Assembly: GCF_000170755.1 (NCBI RefSeq)
Contig: NZ_ABCK01000006.1
Location: 1-64,000 of the forward strand
DNA from: Lentisphaera araneosa HTCC2155
GTDB taxonomy: Bacteria; Verrucomicrobiota; Lentisphaeria; Lentisphaerales; Lentisphaeraceae
Reading direction: 5' to 3'
DNA: 64,000 bases
Within the stretch, counting starts at the first letter, position 1. Each line of letters begins with the position of its first letter. Position numbers and translations under genes: made by a program. This document shows positions 63,071 through 64,000 of the stretch, piece by piece. The notes under the pieces are model-generated. The model did no database searches and was not told where the DNA came from. It saw only the letters and a program-made list of their open reading frames with translations.

Positions 63071-64000
63071 GGCAGTTTTTATTAATAATTTTCAGCTTAG
63101 TATTTGTGAGCCTTGCAGCAGAAACAAATACAGAAAAAGTTGAGGCTACTAGTCAGCAACAAGAAGAAATCGCAGGCGAGCAAAAGGCTCAGAAGTCAGA
63201 ACCAAAGAATCCAAAAGAAGCGGCTCAAACTCAAGAGTATGTCCTTGGCAATGGCGACACCATCAAAGTAAGTATTTACGGTAACTTTCAGGCGGAGAGA
63301 AACCTAATCATTGACTCTCGTGGTTACATTTCATTCTTGTTGACTGGACCAGTGAAAGCAAGTGGGAAAACCATCATGCAACTTCGTGAAGAAATTCAAG
63401 CCATCATTCAGAAAAAAAGGAAACACATCATTGTTAGCGTTGTGCCCCTTTCCTTTAATAGCCAAAGTTACACAATCGGCGGACAGATTAAATTTCCTGG
63501 TAAAAAAGTTTTAAATGGTAATGTGTCCATCTTAGAAGCGATCGCCAATGCAGGTGGATTCAAGAGTGGTGAGTTTCGTAACTCTACAGTAGATTTAGCC
63601 GATCTCGAACACGCCTTTCTGATGCGCGATGGTGCACAACTTACAGTGGATTTTAATGCGCTCGTTTTAAAAGGAAAAACAGAGTTTGATTTAACACTCA
63701 AAAATGGTGATTACCTCCATATCCCCAGCGCGCTATCGAAGAAAATTTATACATTGGGCGAGGTGAACTACCCAAGGCAGATTATGTACCTTAATAGCCT
63801 GACACTTATCCAAGCCATTACTGAGTCAAGAGGGATTAAAGAATATGCCTCTCCCAATGTGGTGGTTATTCGCGGCTCTTTAAGTAAACCCGAAAAATTA
63901 GTTTTTAATATAAACGATATTTTACATGGAGATAGCCCCGATGTGCTGCTTAAGCCCGGTGATATCGTTTATGTCCCAGAAGATTCAACTGCAGATCTAG
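63067..64000 (+). CDS. Second polysaccharide export protein (Wza-like; cut by window end)
   Basis: The frame is open from ATG 63067 to the window end (311 codons seen). A cleavable signal peptide (MRQFLLIIFSLVFVSLAAET) without a lipobox Cys distinguishes it from the preceding lipoprotein. A Glu/Lys/Gln-rich linker (about 20-58) is followed by the poly-export domain (YVLGNGDTIKVSIYGNF) and SLBB domains (YTIGGQIKFPGKKVLNGN; IYTLGEVNYPRQIMYLNS). The arrangement PGDIVYVPED recurs near the visible end. It probably forms part of the same export channel or a distinct periplasmic component. Confidence 0.9.
   Translation, partial: MRQFLLIIFSLVFVSLAAETNTEKVEATSQQQEEIAGEQKAQKSEPKNPKEAAQTQEYVLGNGDTIKVSIYGNFQAERNLIIDSRGYISFLLTGPVKASGKTIMQLREEIQAIIQKKRKHIIVSVVPLSFNSQSYTIGGQIKFPGKKVLNGNVSILEAIANAGGFKSGEFRNSTVDLADLEHAFLMRDGAQLTVDFNALVLKGKTEFDLTLKNGDYLHIPSALSKKIYTLGEVNYPRQIMYLNSLTLIQAITESRGIKEYASPNVVVIRGSLSKPEKLVFNINDILHGDSPDVLLKPGDIVYVPEDSTADL

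Overview
The window is A+T-rich chromosomal DNA that looks like a marine Lentisphaera-type bacterium (Lentisphaerota, PVC superphylum). This placement is an inference from four things: several formylglycine sulfatases, pseudopilin-like proteins with an F-[ST]-L-I-E start, an ECF sigma factor coupled to a Ser/Thr kinase and a PQQ-type propeller, and an exosortase/PEP-CTERM exopolysaccharide locus. No rRNA or marker gene here fixes the species.

Region 1 (1-11.2 kb) is mostly housekeeping. It holds an ACR3 arsenite exporter cut by the window edge, an FKBP isomerase, SppA protease, two identical tRNA-Asp genes and a CAT-anticodon tRNA ending in a terminator. A small unknown protein, a frameshifted IS110-family element and O-acetylhomoserine sulfhydrylase follow. 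Then comes a two-gene rtcB-prfH cassette (RNA ligase plus specialised release factor, a ribosome-repair type pair) and a HEAT-repeat gene broken at an 8-A tract.

Region 2 (11.2-39.4 kb) is accessory and repeat-rich. It has two pseudopilin-like genes and four sulfatases, one with CTGSR instead of C-x-P-x-R. A minus-strand operon runs PQQ propeller > pseudopilin > Ser/Thr kinase > ECF sigma factor. A RAYT-like HUH transposase sits inside about 1.8 kb of REP-like hairpin repeats. A dead IS1111-type element still shows subterminal inverted repeats and guide-like matches between its 3' noncoding segment and its flanks. Two tandem paralogues of about 1,155 aa share a 721-bp tract with no differences, indicating recent gene conversion. 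A dispersed repeat lies on both sides of the 29.2-39.3 kb block.

Region 3 (39.4-64 kb) is one large exopolysaccharide and exosortase locus. It contains a priming sugar-phosphate transferase, a sigma-54 response regulator and divergent histidine kinase, an ExeA-like ATPase, a Wzy-like polymerase and glycosyltransferases. It also has an exosortase fused to an EpsI domain, a large TPR protein and a PEP-CTERM protein. The plus-strand half carries a glycosyltransferase, a nucleotidyltransferase, an alkaline-phosphatase-superfamily enzyme, a Wzx-like flippase, a WecG/TagA enzyme with a STAS-like tail, a Wzz-like protein with a degenerate kinase domain, and two Wza-like export proteins (the last is cut by the window end). 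Together they would prime, build, flip, polymerise and export a polysaccharide and anchor a PEP-CTERM surface protein. A GG-N10-GC sigma-54-type promoter candidate precedes the four-gene glycosyltransferase-polymerase-ATPase operon.
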